Under the pieces are notes generated by a model that saw only the letters and a list, made by a program, of their open reading frames with translations, was not told the DNA's origin and searched no databases. A DNA stretch of 49,466 bases from a virus. Position numbers and translations under genes: made by a program. Where the stretch lies: positions 1 to 49,466 of the IMG/VR virus record IMGVR_UViG_3300038701_001533, one strand, 5' to 3'. Below are positions 23,660 to 31,742 of this stretch, one piece after another (position 1 is the stretch's first letter; each line of letters starts with the position of its first letter).

Positions 23660-23935
23660 ATGCAAGACCTCGACGACGAACTACTCGACCGGATGCACAC
23701 CCGCGTATTGGCGGAGCGGCTTGGACTGCTTGACGACTGCCCGCCGATGAAAGAGTCTGCCGCGTATGACGACCCGAGCACTCCGCTTTGCTACTACGGC
23801 CAAGCACGGCACCGCGAGGATGACCAGGACCATGCCCCGCCGTCGTCGCGTGACGGGGACGCGGTGCGGTTTGGGCTGGCGTTGGTCGTGATATTCGGGT
23901 TGATGAGCTTGCTGGTGTGGCTTGCTGGTTACTAA
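23660..23935 (+). CDS. Small protein with C-terminal membrane anchor
   Basis: A 91-residue protein, first gene after structured RNA 2. The N-terminal two-thirds is soluble and acidic (MQDLDDELLDRMHTRVLAERLGLLDD), and residues about 71-90 form one transmembrane helix (LALVVIFGLMSLLVWLAG). GGAG lies 5 bases before the ATG; another ATG at 23636 would add 8 residues. It is likely a membrane-anchored early host-interaction protein. No family is recognised. Confidence 0.7.
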   Translation: MQDLDDELLDRMHTRVLAERLGLLDDCPPMKESAAYDDPSTPLCYYGQARHREDDQDHAPPSSRDGDAVRFGLALVVIFGLMSLLVWLAGY

Positions 23936-23994
23936 TCGAAACAGGGCTGGGGTCCGGCTCACTCGACAGAGGGGCCGGGCCATTGGATAGAAAC

Positions 23995-24720
23995 ATGAGC
24001 AAGTCACACGCAAAATACCTGCCGATCATCCGCGACCACTGGGAAGCCGCGAACGTCACCACGTTTATCGAGCCGAGCTTTGGACCCAAGGGCGAGCGGC
24101 CCGACACGCTGGGCCTTGTTGAGCGGGGCATAGACGGGCTGTGGGGCGACGTGGAGCTTTACCCCGGCACGCTGATCGTCTCGGACTACAAGCACTCTGT
24201 AGCCGACCTGCGGCACGATGAGCTAAAGGTGTGGCGGCACACCAGCGGCATCGGCGACTACCGATTTTACTGGCTGCTCAAGGATGGCGACGTGAGGCCG
24301 GAGCACGTCAACGAAGATTCATGGTGGGGCGTGGTGATGTTCGACGCGGCGGGCTGGGAAGTGGTACGCGAGCCGCGCGGGTTTAAGCAGACACGCAAGC
24401 TCACCGAGCGATTGTTGCTCTGGCGTTTGGCTCTGGACGCTGGCCGGGATCGGATGCAGGGGCACGGAAGCCCCGCCCGGTCACCGTCTAGGGCCGTGCG
24501 CCAGCCTCAAGGCGTGCCTAAGCTCGCCAAGGCTATCGCGGAGTGGATGGGCGAGACGCCGGCCACGACGGGCGAGTGCAAGCGGTTCCTGCGGTCTGTC
24601 GGCGACGAGCGATCGCCTCGTCAGATTGAAAAGTTTATGAGAGATTCCGGCCTGTTTATCCCGCCTGAATGTGACGGCGGCGTGTGGCAAGTCAAGACCA
24701 ATGCTGCGGAGTCGGCGTAA
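23995..24720 (+). CDS. Hypothetical protein, possible PD-(D/E)XK nuclease-like
   Basis: A 241-residue early protein. The N-terminal region contains GDVELYPGTLIVSDYKHS followed by DLRHDELKVWRHTSG and RFYWLLKDGDV. This resembles the restriction-like core D...(D/E)xK with a following helix and strand, as in MmcB-like DNA-repair nucleases, with D-Y-K as the candidate motif. The C-terminal 70 residues have a helical pattern that may bind DNA (AIAEWMGETPATTGECKRFL). Nuclease activity is a guess from the pattern. It ends at a TAATG overlap. Confidence 0.65.
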   Translation: MSKSHAKYLPIIRDHWEAANVTTFIEPSFGPKGERPDTLGLVERGIDGLWGDVELYPGTLIVSDYKHSVADLRHDELKVWRHTSGIGDYRFYWLLKDGDVRPEHVNEDSWWGVVMFDAAGWEVVREPRGFKQTRKLTERLLLWRLALDAGRDRMQGHGSPARSPSRAVRQPQGVPKLAKAIAEWMGETPATTGECKRFLRSVGDERSPRQIEKFMRDSGLFIPPECDGGVWQVKTNAAESA

Positions 24721-24989
24721 TGCAAGCAACCCTGACCATCCATCACGACGGCGAGGGCGGGTTAGATGCCGCGTTCAGCCACACGTTCAACACGGACAAC
24801 CCCGTACTCATGGCCTGCGCCCACGCGAAGCTGAAAGCTGAAATCTCCCGGCAGGTGGTGGAATACACGCGGCTGTTGAGCGAGCAAGACCTTGAGACGT
24901 ACCGGGCTGCGGAGATACCTGCCGCTATTAAGTTCGGAAACAAGCTGACGATTGACGCGAACATGGCACTTTGGGAGGACGGACGATGA
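24720..24989 (+). CDS. Small early hypothetical protein
   Basis: An 89-residue protein that starts on a TAATG overlap with the previous gene. It has an N-terminal strand pair (QATLTIHHDGEGG, AFSHTFNTDNP) and two helices. There are no catalytic or metal motifs. It is likely translated by coupling to the gene upstream and is of unknown function. Confidence 0.65.
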   Translation: MQATLTIHHDGEGGLDAAFSHTFNTDNPVLMACAHAKLKAEISRQVVEYTRLLSEQDLETYRAAEIPAAIKFGNKLTIDANMALWEDGR

Positions 24990-25576
24990 CCACGACAGCA
25001 ACAAAAGAGCGACCGATCATATTCAGCGCGCCGATGGTCCGCGCTATCCTCAACGGGTCCAAGACGCAGTCGCGGCGGGTGATGAAGCCGCAGCCGCTTT
25101 CTGCTGGTCCGGGCGTCTGTCCGCATGGACGGATTGGCGACCGTTTATGGGTGCGGGAGACTTGGAATACAGTCAATCCCGAGGGCGAGCCGACCAGCAT
25201 CCTGTACAAGTCGGACGGGGCCTTGATGTACCGCCCTTTCCCGTCGGCTGAGGCGGGATGGAAAGCCGAGCAAGACGCCGAAGCGATCGACGCCCAGCGG
25301 TGGAACACCCCGATCTTCATGCCCCGATGGGCCAGCCGCATCACGCTCGAAGTCACCGACGTGCGGGTGGAGCGGGTGCAGGAGATTAGCCAAGAAGACA
25401 TCGTTAGCGAAGGGGTTGACGGTACACATGCGTCGTGGGGGCTTGGTTCAGACCATTCGGTGACCAAGTGCTTTGCCGAGCTGTGGGACTCCATCAACGC
25501 CAAGCGCGGCTACTCATGGGAGAGCAACCCATGGGTATGGGCTATCACTTTCCGCAAGCTGGAGGACGGACGATGA
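24986..25576 (+). CDS. ASCH-domain protein
   Basis: A 196-residue protein with the phage ASCH opening PIIFSAPMVRAILNGSKTQSRRV, then GDRLWVRETW, and late motifs RITLEVTDVRVERVQEISQEDIVSEGV and NPWVWAITFRKLE. The fold is a small beta-barrel that binds RNA or modified nucleosides. Phage copies are widespread, but their roles are unproven. It overlaps neighbours by four bases at both ends. Confidence 0.85.
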   Translation: MTTTATKERPIIFSAPMVRAILNGSKTQSRRVMKPQPLSAGPGVCPHGRIGDRLWVRETWNTVNPEGEPTSILYKSDGALMYRPFPSAEAGWKAEQDAEAIDAQRWNTPIFMPRWASRITLEVTDVRVERVQEISQEDIVSEGVDGTHASWGLGSDHSVTKCFAELWDSINAKRGYSWESNPWVWAITFRKLEDGR

Positions 25577-25887
25577 ACCTTTTCGACACGATACAACCTA
25601 CCGCCGCCGCAAGACGGACGGACCCGCACACATCGCACGAAGCCGCCGAGCTTGTCGAGTCCACCGGGACCGCCGCCGACCACCGCGCGATGATCCTGCA
25701 GGCGATCCACGATGGACCGGGCCGGACCTCTGGCGAGCTTGCCGCGTCGCTGGGGCTGACTAACGTCCAGACCAGCCGGAGATTGCCGGAGCTTGAGCGT
25801 GACAACCTGATACGCCGGGGCAAGGCCCGGACCTGCAAGCACAAGGGCACTTCCATGTTGACTTGGTGGGCTGGGGGTGCAGCTTGA
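25573..25887 (+). CDS. Winged-helix protein
   Basis: A 104-residue protein with the common phage opening ARRTDPHTSHEAAE, then HRAMILQAIHDGPGRTSGELAASLGLTNVQTSRRLPELERDNLI, a winged-helix DNA-binding fold of the MarR/LysM-regulator type. The C-terminal CKHKGTSMLTWW is the usual ending. It may regulate or mark DNA next to the methyltransferase that follows. It is common among phages, and its exact role is not known. Confidence 0.75.
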   Translation: MNLFDTIQPTAAARRTDPHTSHEAAELVESTGTAADHRAMILQAIHDGPGRTSGELAASLGLTNVQTSRRLPELERDNLIRRGKARTCKHKGTSMLTWWAGGAA

Positions 25888-26561
25888 AGCCCTACTACGA
25901 AGACACCGAAAGCGGGATCGTTATATATCACGGGGATTGCAGGGAAGTGCTGCCGACGCTGCCGACTGTTGACCTTGTGCTGACCGATCCGCCGTATGGG
26001 ATGAATTGGGACACAGATTCCTCGCGTTTTACAGCCGGTTCCCAGCAATCCCAGAACCGGCGCGGAGCAGGCGGCGGACGGTTCAGGGGGAATGTCGTGG
26101 CTGGCGATGACCAACCGTTCAACCCCTCGCCGTGGCTCAAATACCCAAAGGTGATCCTGTGGGGTTGCAATCACTTTGCAGCCCGGTTGCCGGTAGGCAC
26201 CACGCTTGTTTGGGTCAAACGAAACGACGCCGCGTTTGGCACTTTTCTTAGCGATGCCGAGCTTGCATGGATGAAGGGCGGGCACGGAGTCTATTGCCGC
26301 CGTGATCTTTCAATGAAGGCGATCGAACGTGGACGGCTACACCCTACGCAGAAGCCCGAGACACTTATGCGGTGGTGTATCGAGAAGTCTGGAGTTGAAG
26401 CGGGTGGCTCCGTCCTCGACCCGTTCATGGGTTCCGGCACCACGCTCCGCGCCGCGAAAGACCTTGGGCGGAAGGCGATCGGTATTGAGGTCGAAGAACG
26501 CTACTGCGAGATAGCCGCCAACCGCCTCGCGCAAGGCGTGCTGTTCGGGGGTGCAAAATGA
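25884..26561 (+). CDS. DNA methyltransferase, beta class
   Basis: A 225-residue enzyme with motif IV DPPY at residues 35-38 (LTDPPYGM) and motif I DPFMGSGTT near 179. The IV-before-I order defines the beta class of amino-methyltransferases (N6-adenine or N4-cytosine). A long loop between motifs probably recognises the DNA target. The start is TTG, overlapping the previous stop. No cognate restriction endonuclease is nearby, so the role is probably to protect phage DNA or regulate it. Confidence 0.88.
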   Translation: MKPYYEDTESGIVIYHGDCREVLPTLPTVDLVLTDPPYGMNWDTDSSRFTAGSQQSQNRRGAGGGRFRGNVVAGDDQPFNPSPWLKYPKVILWGCNHFAARLPVGTTLVWVKRNDAAFGTFLSDAELAWMKGGHGVYCRRDLSMKAIERGRLHPTQKPETLMRWCIEKSGVEAGGSVLDPFMGSGTTLRAAKDLGRKAIGIEVEERYCEIAANRLAQGVLFGGAK

Positions 26562-26845
26562 CCGCTATCTTCCAACACCTAGCCCGCACCGGAATGCCCC
26601 GCTGGTTGCTGCTCAGTGACCGTCAGGATGCTTACATCGTCCGTGACCGGGCAGTAGCCGCGATCGTCGCCCACGACTACATGGGCATGACCTGGACCTC
26701 CATCGGCCAAGAGTTGAAGCGTAGCCGAACGTCGGTGATGCGATTGGCTCAATCACACGGCGGTGATTCATCGGTGATTGAGGCGGTGGGCGAGGCGTGC
26801 AAATCTCTGAACATTCAACTGGCCATCTGCACGGAGGCGGCATGA
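26558..26845 (+). CDS. DnaA C-terminal-like HTH protein
   Basis: A 95-residue protein with DRQDAYIVRDRAVAAIVAHDYMGMTWTSIGQELKRSRTSVMRLAQ, the shape of the DnaA domain IV helix-turn-helix (a basic loop, a long helix, then S/T-SVM contact helix). It lies between two methyltransferase genes, overlapping both by ATGA-type joints. Phage proteins of this form are thought to bind DNA, but the target is unknown. Confidence 0.65.
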   Translation: MTAIFQHLARTGMPRWLLLSDRQDAYIVRDRAVAAIVAHDYMGMTWTSIGQELKRSRTSVMRLAQSHGGDSSVIEAVGEACKSLNIQLAICTEAA

Positions 26846-28521
26846 CCTACGGCGAATACAACATCCTAGAAGGCGACTGCCGCGAGGTGCTGGCGACCCT
26901 GCCCGAGCAGCACTTCCACTGTTGCGTGACCAGCCCGCCTTACTTTGGGCTTAGAAATTATGGACACGCTGACCAGATCGGGCTTGAGCCTACGCCCGAC
27001 GACTTCGTGGCCGCGATGGTCGCTGTGTTCGGCGAGGTGTGGCGGGTGCTGCGGGATGATGGGGTGCTGTGGCTGAATCTGGGGGATAGTTACACCGGGA
27101 ACGCATCGTCGGGCGGCAGGGGTAAGTCCGTGGATTATTGCGAGCGAAAACTGCCCGACAAGATTACACCCGGCCTGAAACCCAAAGACCTCATCGGCAT
27201 CCCCTGGCGTGTCGCGTTCGCCCTGCAAGCCGAGGGCTGGTATCTCCGCGATGCCGTGGTTTGGCACAAACCCGCTCCCATGCCGGGTTCCCAGCGCGAC
27301 CGCTGCACGTCCAGCTACGAGTTCATCTTCCAACTGACGAAGGGCCAGTGGTCATGCGGTGCAACGCCTGCGCCAATGAGCGAGAAAGACGCTGCGTGGC
27401 TTGCCGCGCTGATAGACGGCGAAGGAACTATCTCGATTTCGCGGGCGAAGCGGAACGGTAGCCGCGACGTTTTTTCGGCCCGCATTACCATTCCTAACAC
27501 ATGCAAGGCGTTGGTTGATAGAGCTCGTGACTTGTGCGGGTTTGGGAACGTAACGGAGCAGGCCATCAAGCCGCCGTCTAAAAAACAAGGGTATAGGTGG
27601 CAGATAGGCAACCGCCGAGCGGTGTCTGTTTTACTGGCGGTGCTCCCACACCTGATAGCTAAACGCGAGCAGGCGCTTGTTGCTCTTTCATGCCAGAGCT
27701 TCAACTCCTATCGCGGCGGCGGCAAGGCCGGGCCATCTGATACGGGTCCGCGATACAAAGAGTCCGACTATCAATACAAGGTTCGATGCTGGGAAACAAT
27801 TAAACAACTGAATCAGTGTGCGAATCCAGACTTGTCTTGGGTAAAACCACATAAAGCCAGAAGGCCGCTTGGATGTAAGTACTTCTTTGACCTGGAGGCG
27901 GTGAAGGAACCGTGGTCCGACAGCCGCATGGGAGCAAGCGGAGTAGATAGGGACAAGTATTCGATCCCATCTGGCCGCAATGGTGATACGGGACTTGGAT
28001 CGCCGCCACCCTACGCCGGCCGCACCCCCCGCAACGTCTGGAAGATCGCCCACGAGGGGTTTAACGAGGCCCACTTCGCCACCTACCCCCGCGAGCTGCC
28101 GACCCGCTGCATCAAGGCCAGCACGAGCGAGAAGGGCTGCTGCCCGTTGTGCGGTGCGCCATGGGAACGCATCACCGACCGCGACCGCAAGCCGACCAGA
28201 CCGGGCAAGGCCAACGTCAGCGACGACACCGGCAAGGCCAACCGCGACGAACAGCGGCACGTCACCGAGACGCGGACCATCGGCTGGCAAAAGACCTGCG
28301 ACCACAACGAAAGCCCTAGCCCCTGCCGCGTACTCGACCCCTTCAACGGCGCGGGAACCACTGGGCTAGCCGCCTGTTTGCTCGGACGCGACTACACCGG
28401 CATCGAGTTAAACCCGGAGTACGCGGCGATGGCACGCAACCGTATCGCCCGCGAGCTGCGGCCGTCCACCACGATCACGAACAAGGCGGTGGATTCCCCG
28501 CTCTTTGGAGTAACCCCATGA
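26842..28521 (+). CDS. DNA methyltransferase with in-frame LAGLIDADG endonuclease insertion
   Basis: A 559-residue protein. The methyltransferase has motif IV SPPY at residues 31-34 and motif I DPFNGAGTT at 499-507, with a Zn-ribbon-like CPLCGAPW and CDHNESPSPC before it. Residues 168-345 (27343-27876) interrupt the normal join of SSYEFIFQLTK and KYFFDLEAVKEP. The insert contains LAALIDGEG (187-195), a single LAGLIDADG motif, and is lower in G+C than its surroundings. It lacks a Cys/Ser at its start and a His-Asn at its end, so it does not look like an intein. It may be a non-splicing homing-endonuclease insertion. Confidence 0.88.
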   Translation: MTYGEYNILEGDCREVLATLPEQHFHCCVTSPPYFGLRNYGHADQIGLEPTPDDFVAAMVAVFGEVWRVLRDDGVLWLNLGDSYTGNASSGGRGKSVDYCERKLPDKITPGLKPKDLIGIPWRVAFALQAEGWYLRDAVVWHKPAPMPGSQRDRCTSSYEFIFQLTKGQWSCGATPAPMSEKDAAWLAALIDGEGTISISRAKRNGSRDVFSARITIPNTCKALVDRARDLCGFGNVTEQAIKPPSKKQGYRWQIGNRRAVSVLLAVLPHLIAKREQALVALSCQSFNSYRGGGKAGPSDTGPRYKESDYQYKVRCWETIKQLNQCANPDLSWVKPHKARRPLGCKYFFDLEAVKEPWSDSRMGASGVDRDKYSIPSGRNGDTGLGSPPPYAGRTPRNVWKIAHEGFNEAHFATYPRELPTRCIKASTSEKGCCPLCGAPWERITDRDRKPTRPGKANVSDDTGKANRDEQRHVTETRTIGWQKTCDHNESPSPCRVLDPFNGAGTTGLAACLLGRDYTGIELNPEYAAMARNRIARELRPSTTITNKAVDSPLFGVTP

Positions 28522-28616
28522 ACTGCCCCGACTGTCACCGGCAAGTCTGCCCGGTCTGCTACGACAAGTACCTGTGCTGTGATGGAAATCCAAACGAAAG
28601 AAAACACAATGGGTAG
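28518..28616 (+). CDS. Zinc-knuckle microprotein
   Basis: A 32-residue frame that starts on an ATGA overlap with the methyltransferase stop. Its first 21 residues (MNCPDCHRQVCPVCYDKYLCC) hold CPDC, CPVC and CC, six cysteines that could hold one or two zinc ions. It overlaps the next gene by 8 bases, and both junctions fit the operon pattern. It is too short for most gene finders. Function unknown. Confidence 0.55.
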   Translation: MNCPDCHRQVCPVCYDKYLCCDGNPNERKHNG

Positions 28617-29049
28617 ATACTCACTTAACGACGAGCAGTTCATTCGCAAAAACTACGGCACCATGACAGCATCGCAGCTTGCCGAGCAACTTGGCAGAAC
28701 ACGCCGCAGCGTGCAAAGAAAGCTGCAAAACATGGGCGTCAAGCTTGACCCAGAAGAGGCAAAAGCCCGCCGCGCCGGGGGCTTGCGGTCCAGAGTGGAA
28801 CGCGGGATGTGCGTTACCTGCCCCGATTGTGGGGTCGGTCCGACTCGCGTCATTAGCTCGCGATGGGACGAGGGGGCTCGCGAAACGAAACGGCGTCGCC
28901 TTTGTGAAGCGTGCCTTGGCCGGTGGACCACGCGAGAGTTTATCGTGGAACCGGACAACCCCCAGGTGGTTGTTAGTCGCTCCGAGTACCAAGCCCTCAC
29001 TCGCCTGCGGGATGCCATCTGTTCTGTGCAGGAGGCCCCGAGTGAGTAA
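28609..29049 (+). CDS. Myb/SANT-like HTH plus NrdR-type zinc ribbon
   Basis: A 146-residue protein. Residues 3-45 (YSLNDEQFIRKNYGTMTASQLAEQLGRTRRSVQRKL) form a helix-turn-helix like those of phage SANT proteins. Residues about 66-105 (VTCPDCGVGPTRVISSRW ... KRRRLCEACLGRWTTREF) match the NrdR zinc ribbon with four cysteines. The ATP-cone of true NrdR is missing, so it is not a full ribonucleotide-reductase repressor. It is probably a DNA-binding regulator or host-control protein. Confidence 0.75.
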   Translation: MGRYSLNDEQFIRKNYGTMTASQLAEQLGRTRRSVQRKLQNMGVKLDPEEAKARRAGGLRSRVERGMCVTCPDCGVGPTRVISSRWDEGARETKRRRLCEACLGRWTTREFIVEPDNPQVVVSRSEYQALTRLRDAICSVQEAPSE

Positions 29050-29452
29050 GCCGTTCACAATAGAAATCCCCTGGCCCGGCAAGGGCTGCGATCCCAACGC
29101 CCGCGTCCACTGGCGCAAGAAGGCCAAGGATGTCGCTACAAGCCGCCGTGCTGCGTGGGCCGAGTGCATCCGACAGCCGGGCCACTGCCGGGGCTGGAAG
29201 GCGGCACGGGTCAACGTAGCGGCATTCCACAAGACTGCACGGATGCGGGACTCGCAAAACATCATCGCCTGCCTCAAGGGAGCGATTGACGGGGTGGAGG
29301 ATTCGGGCCTGCTTGAAGACGACGCCGGGCTTGAGTGGGGCATCGTGGACCGCCAGAAGGACGCGGCCAACCCCCGCATTGTCCTGACGTTTACGGAGGT
29401 GGAGGATGGGCAAGGTGATGAACCACAACAACCGGCAAAGTCCCGAAAATGA
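29042..29452 (+). CDS. RusA-like Holliday-junction resolvase
   Basis: A 136-residue protein with GTG start, overlapping the previous gene. The opening EIPWPGKGCDPNARVHWRKKAK and the segment ARMRDSQNIIACLKGAIDGVEDSGLLEDD match RusA, whose conserved D...D(x)N...K...D residues bind magnesium. Here R-D-S-Q-N replaces the more common R-D-x-D-N, so one acidic position may differ. RusA resolves recombination intermediates, fitting the Rad52-like protein and SSB. Confidence 0.8.
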   Translation: MSKPFTIEIPWPGKGCDPNARVHWRKKAKDVATSRRAAWAECIRQPGHCRGWKAARVNVAAFHKTARMRDSQNIIACLKGAIDGVEDSGLLEDDAGLEWGIVDRQKDAANPRIVLTFTEVEDGQGDEPQQPAKSRK

Positions 29453-29544
29453 ACAGTTGTCCACGGTTTGAACGACATTTTCATGAAAGACGGCGACGCA
29501 GCATCAGAGCGGGTACAAGTTAGTGCAGAAAGCAGGACGCAATA

Positions 29545-30402
29545 ATGCCGAATCGAATCATTAGAGAATCCATCATCGACAGCGAGCGGGTCAACCGCTT
29601 GCAGCCAGAGCACGAAGTGTTTTATCGTCGCCTGCTGAACAAGGTCGATGACTTCGCGCGATATGACGGGCGGCTCACGATCCTGCGGACGCAGTTGTTT
29701 GCGCTGCAGCTTGACGCATGGCCGGAGGATCGCGTCAAAGAGGCCGTCGATGCGTGTGTCGCCGAGGACCTGGTAACGCTCTACGAGGTCGATGGCAAGC
29801 CATACCTAGAGCTGCATACATTCAATCAGCAGAAGCGGGCCAAGACCAGCAAGTACCCCGACCCGCCAGCATGTGCGCAGCAGACGCACAGCACATGCGA
29901 GCAGACGCCAAGCACGCCCAAAAGCGACAAAACCGCGATTGTGGACAATGGCGGGGGTTCTGCGCAGCACATGCGCAGCACATGCGCATCGTCTGCGCAC
30001 TTAGGCGTAGGCGAAGGCGTAGTCGAAGACGTAGGCGTAGGCGAAGTCGGGGCCAGCCAGCCAGACGCGGATGACCGGCAACGCACCAAGGCCCTCGACG
30101 CCATCGGTCGGCTGATGGGCAGGTCGCTAGCCTTTGGGCAACTTTCGGCCGTTGACAACTTCGCGGCATCGCTGCCCGCCGAGGTGGACATTGGGGGCAA
30201 GCCCTGGTCCGCGTGGCGTCTGATCGAAGCTGCGGCGTCGTCGGGGGTGCAGTCGTCGGCCCAGCCTCACTCGGTGAATGGGGCCGTCAAGTATCTCAAG
30301 GCGGTGATTGAGCGGTGCATCGGCGACGGGTTACCGCCGGGGCGGTTCGAGCGGGAAAAAGCTGGCGGCGGTGAAGTCATCCTCGGGAGTACCGACCGAT
30401 GA
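29545..30402 (+). CDS. Replication initiator-like protein with ori-like repeats in the gene
   Basis: A 285-residue protein. Residues 1-95 match phage replisome-organiser N-termini (RIIRESIIDSERVNRLQPEHEVFYRRLLNKVDDF and LELHTFNQQKR), a winged-helix-like fold. Residues about 100-180 are low complexity (AQQTHSTCEQTPSTP, GVGEGVVEDVGVGEV) and are encoded by repeated DNA at 29868-30050 that looks like iterons. Residues about 190-270 form a helical domain that may contact DnaB. The next gene is dnaB, as lambda O precedes P. Confidence 0.75.
   Translation: MPNRIIRESIIDSERVNRLQPEHEVFYRRLLNKVDDFARYDGRLTILRTQLFALQLDAWPEDRVKEAVDACVAEDLVTLYEVDGKPYLELHTFNQQKRAKTSKYPDPPACAQQTHSTCEQTPSTPKSDKTAIVDNGGGSAQHMRSTCASSAHLGVGEGVVEDVGVGEVGASQPDADDRQRTKALDAIGRLMGRSLAFGQLSAVDNFAASLPAEVDIGGKPWSAWRLIEAAASSGVQSSAQPHSVNGAVKYLKAVIERCIGDGLPPGRFEREKAGGGEVILGSTDR
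29866..29999 (+). repeat. Iteron-like repeats, candidate replication origin
   Basis: AGCACATGCGC occurs twice in direct tandem (29966-29976 and 29977-29987), with a further copy AGCACATGCGA at 29890-29900 and an inverted GCATGTGC at 29869-29876. Variants of GCAGACGC and TCTGCGCA lie between them. They sit inside the initiator gene, the same place as the lambda origin inside O. The region codes for a low-complexity linker, as expected when DNA function dominates. Confidence 0.55.
30003..30050 (+). repeat. GTAGGCGAAGGC-type hexamer repeat
   Basis: About eight six-base units of the form GTAGGC, GAAGGC or GAAGTC run in tandem and encode alternating Gly/Val/Glu. They adjoin the iteron-like repeats and could be slippage products or part of the origin. 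Confidence 0.6.
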
Positions 30403-31742
30403 TCGCAAAAACCACCGACAACCCAACCCCGCTGGTGGACAAGGAATCCGAGCGGATACTGCTCGGGTCCATCGCTTACGCTCCGGAAGAATGTTTTGCC
30501 CACCTGGACGCGACCGACTTCAAAGTCTCGGACCTGTTCCACGTCAAGCACCAGAAAATTTACGCGGCTATGCGTGCGGTGCATGACGAAGACCCGCCGC
30601 TGGATTACATCAAGCTCGTACACAAGCTGGACAAGCTCGGCGTGCTAGACCTTGACACGATCGAGTACGTGAGCGTTGCGTCGAATGATTCGGCCGGTAT
30701 GTCAACCTGCATGTACGTTGCGTCTGCGGTGCGAAAGCTGGCCCGCCAGAGACGGCTTGCCGACCAACTCGAAGACCTGGCCCGGCGTGCGTTGAAGGGC
30801 GAGGAAGACCCCGACGCGATCGCGGACGACGCGATGAAGGCGATGATTGACGCGACCGGCAACGCCCCAATTCGCAAGACGCGGAGCATCGGGAGCATCG
30901 CACAAGACGTGCGGGCCGACTTCGATCATCGGCTTGAGCATGGCGCGATGCGAGGCCCGGCAGTGGGCTTTGAGCCGATTGACGAAATGCTCAAGGGCTT
31001 GCGGGGCGGGGAGAATTACATATTGGCCGCACGCCCGGCAATGGGCAAGACACAACTGGCGTTGCAGATGGCCGAGCACCTGGCACTGTTTGGAACGCCG
31101 ACCGTTTTCTTCTCGCTTGAAATGGCTGACCTGCAACTTGGCGATCGGTTCATCGCGTCGCGGGCTGGCATCCAGTCCCGCATCATGCGCGACCCGCGAG
31201 CGAACGCCGGACCCGACGACATCCAGCACGTTTACGAGGCTTGCGTTGGGGCGAACGACATCCCGCTTTACGTCGTTGACGCGGTGGGCATGTCTATCGG
31301 CTCGATACGCAGCGAGGCTCGCCGACTGCACGCGACGCGGGGGGCAAGGGCAGTGTTTATCGACTACCTCGGCCTGATCGCTCGCACGCCGGGCCTCAAC
31401 GCAAACGATGCGGTCGGGGAGAACTCGCGCGGTGTGAAGGGCCTGGCCCGTGAGTTGAATATCCCGGTCGTATGTCTCGCACAGTTAAGCCGGAAGGTTG
31501 AGAGCCGCGAGGTGAAGATGCCCATGCTGTCAGACCTGCGCGATTCTGGCGAGATCGAGCAGGACGCGGACGCGGTGATGTTCATCCACCGGCCCGACTA
31601 CTACCGCCAGCAGGTGGACCCGACCGCCGTACCAGATAACAAAGCATTTATCGGGATCGCCAAGCACCGCAACGGGCCGACCGGCAACGTCGAGATCGGC
31701 TTCAACGCGGGGAGATTCTTTCAGCCGGATTGGAGGGTGTGA
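30399..31742 (+). CDS. dnaB: Replicative DNA helicase, DnaB family
   Basis: A 447-residue helicase with an N-terminal DnaB domain (about 10-110), linker, and RecA-like motor. Walker A is ARPAMGKT (211-218), the Walker B/DnaB motif is ARAVFIDYLGLI near 320, and SDLRDSGEIEQDADAVMFIHR and the C-terminal GNVEIGFN are family-typical. It unwinds DNA at the phage fork. It overlaps the initiator gene by ATGA and the following small gene by TGATG. Confidence 0.95.
   Translation: MIAKTTDNPTPLVDKESERILLGSIAYAPEECFAHLDATDFKVSDLFHVKHQKIYAAMRAVHDEDPPLDYIKLVHKLDKLGVLDLDTIEYVSVASNDSAGMSTCMYVASAVRKLARQRRLADQLEDLARRALKGEEDPDAIADDAMKAMIDATGNAPIRKTRSIGSIAQDVRADFDHRLEHGAMRGPAVGFEPIDEMLKGLRGGENYILAARPAMGKTQLALQMAEHLALFGTPTVFFSLEMADLQLGDRFIASRAGIQSRIMRDPRANAGPDDIQHVYEACVGANDIPLYVVDAVGMSIGSIRSEARRLHATRGARAVFIDYLGLIARTPGLNANDAVGENSRGVKGLARELNIPVVCLAQLSRKVESREVKMPMLSDLRDSGEIEQDADAVMFIHRPDYYRQQVDPTAVPDNKAFIGIAKHRNGPTGNVEIGFNAGRFFQPDWRV

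Noticed and set aside
27343-27876. Intein in the methyltransferase
   Set aside because: The insert begins with Gly and ends with Cys-Lys, without a first Cys/Ser/Thr or a terminal His-Asn followed by a nucleophile.
27343-27876. Group I intron in the methyltransferase
   Set aside because: The whole 534 bases are open in frame and mostly needed for the endonuclease; too little non-coding sequence is left for a ribozyme core.
30003-30050. CRISPR array
   Set aside because: Units are six bases with no spacers; they are codon repeats within the initiator gene.
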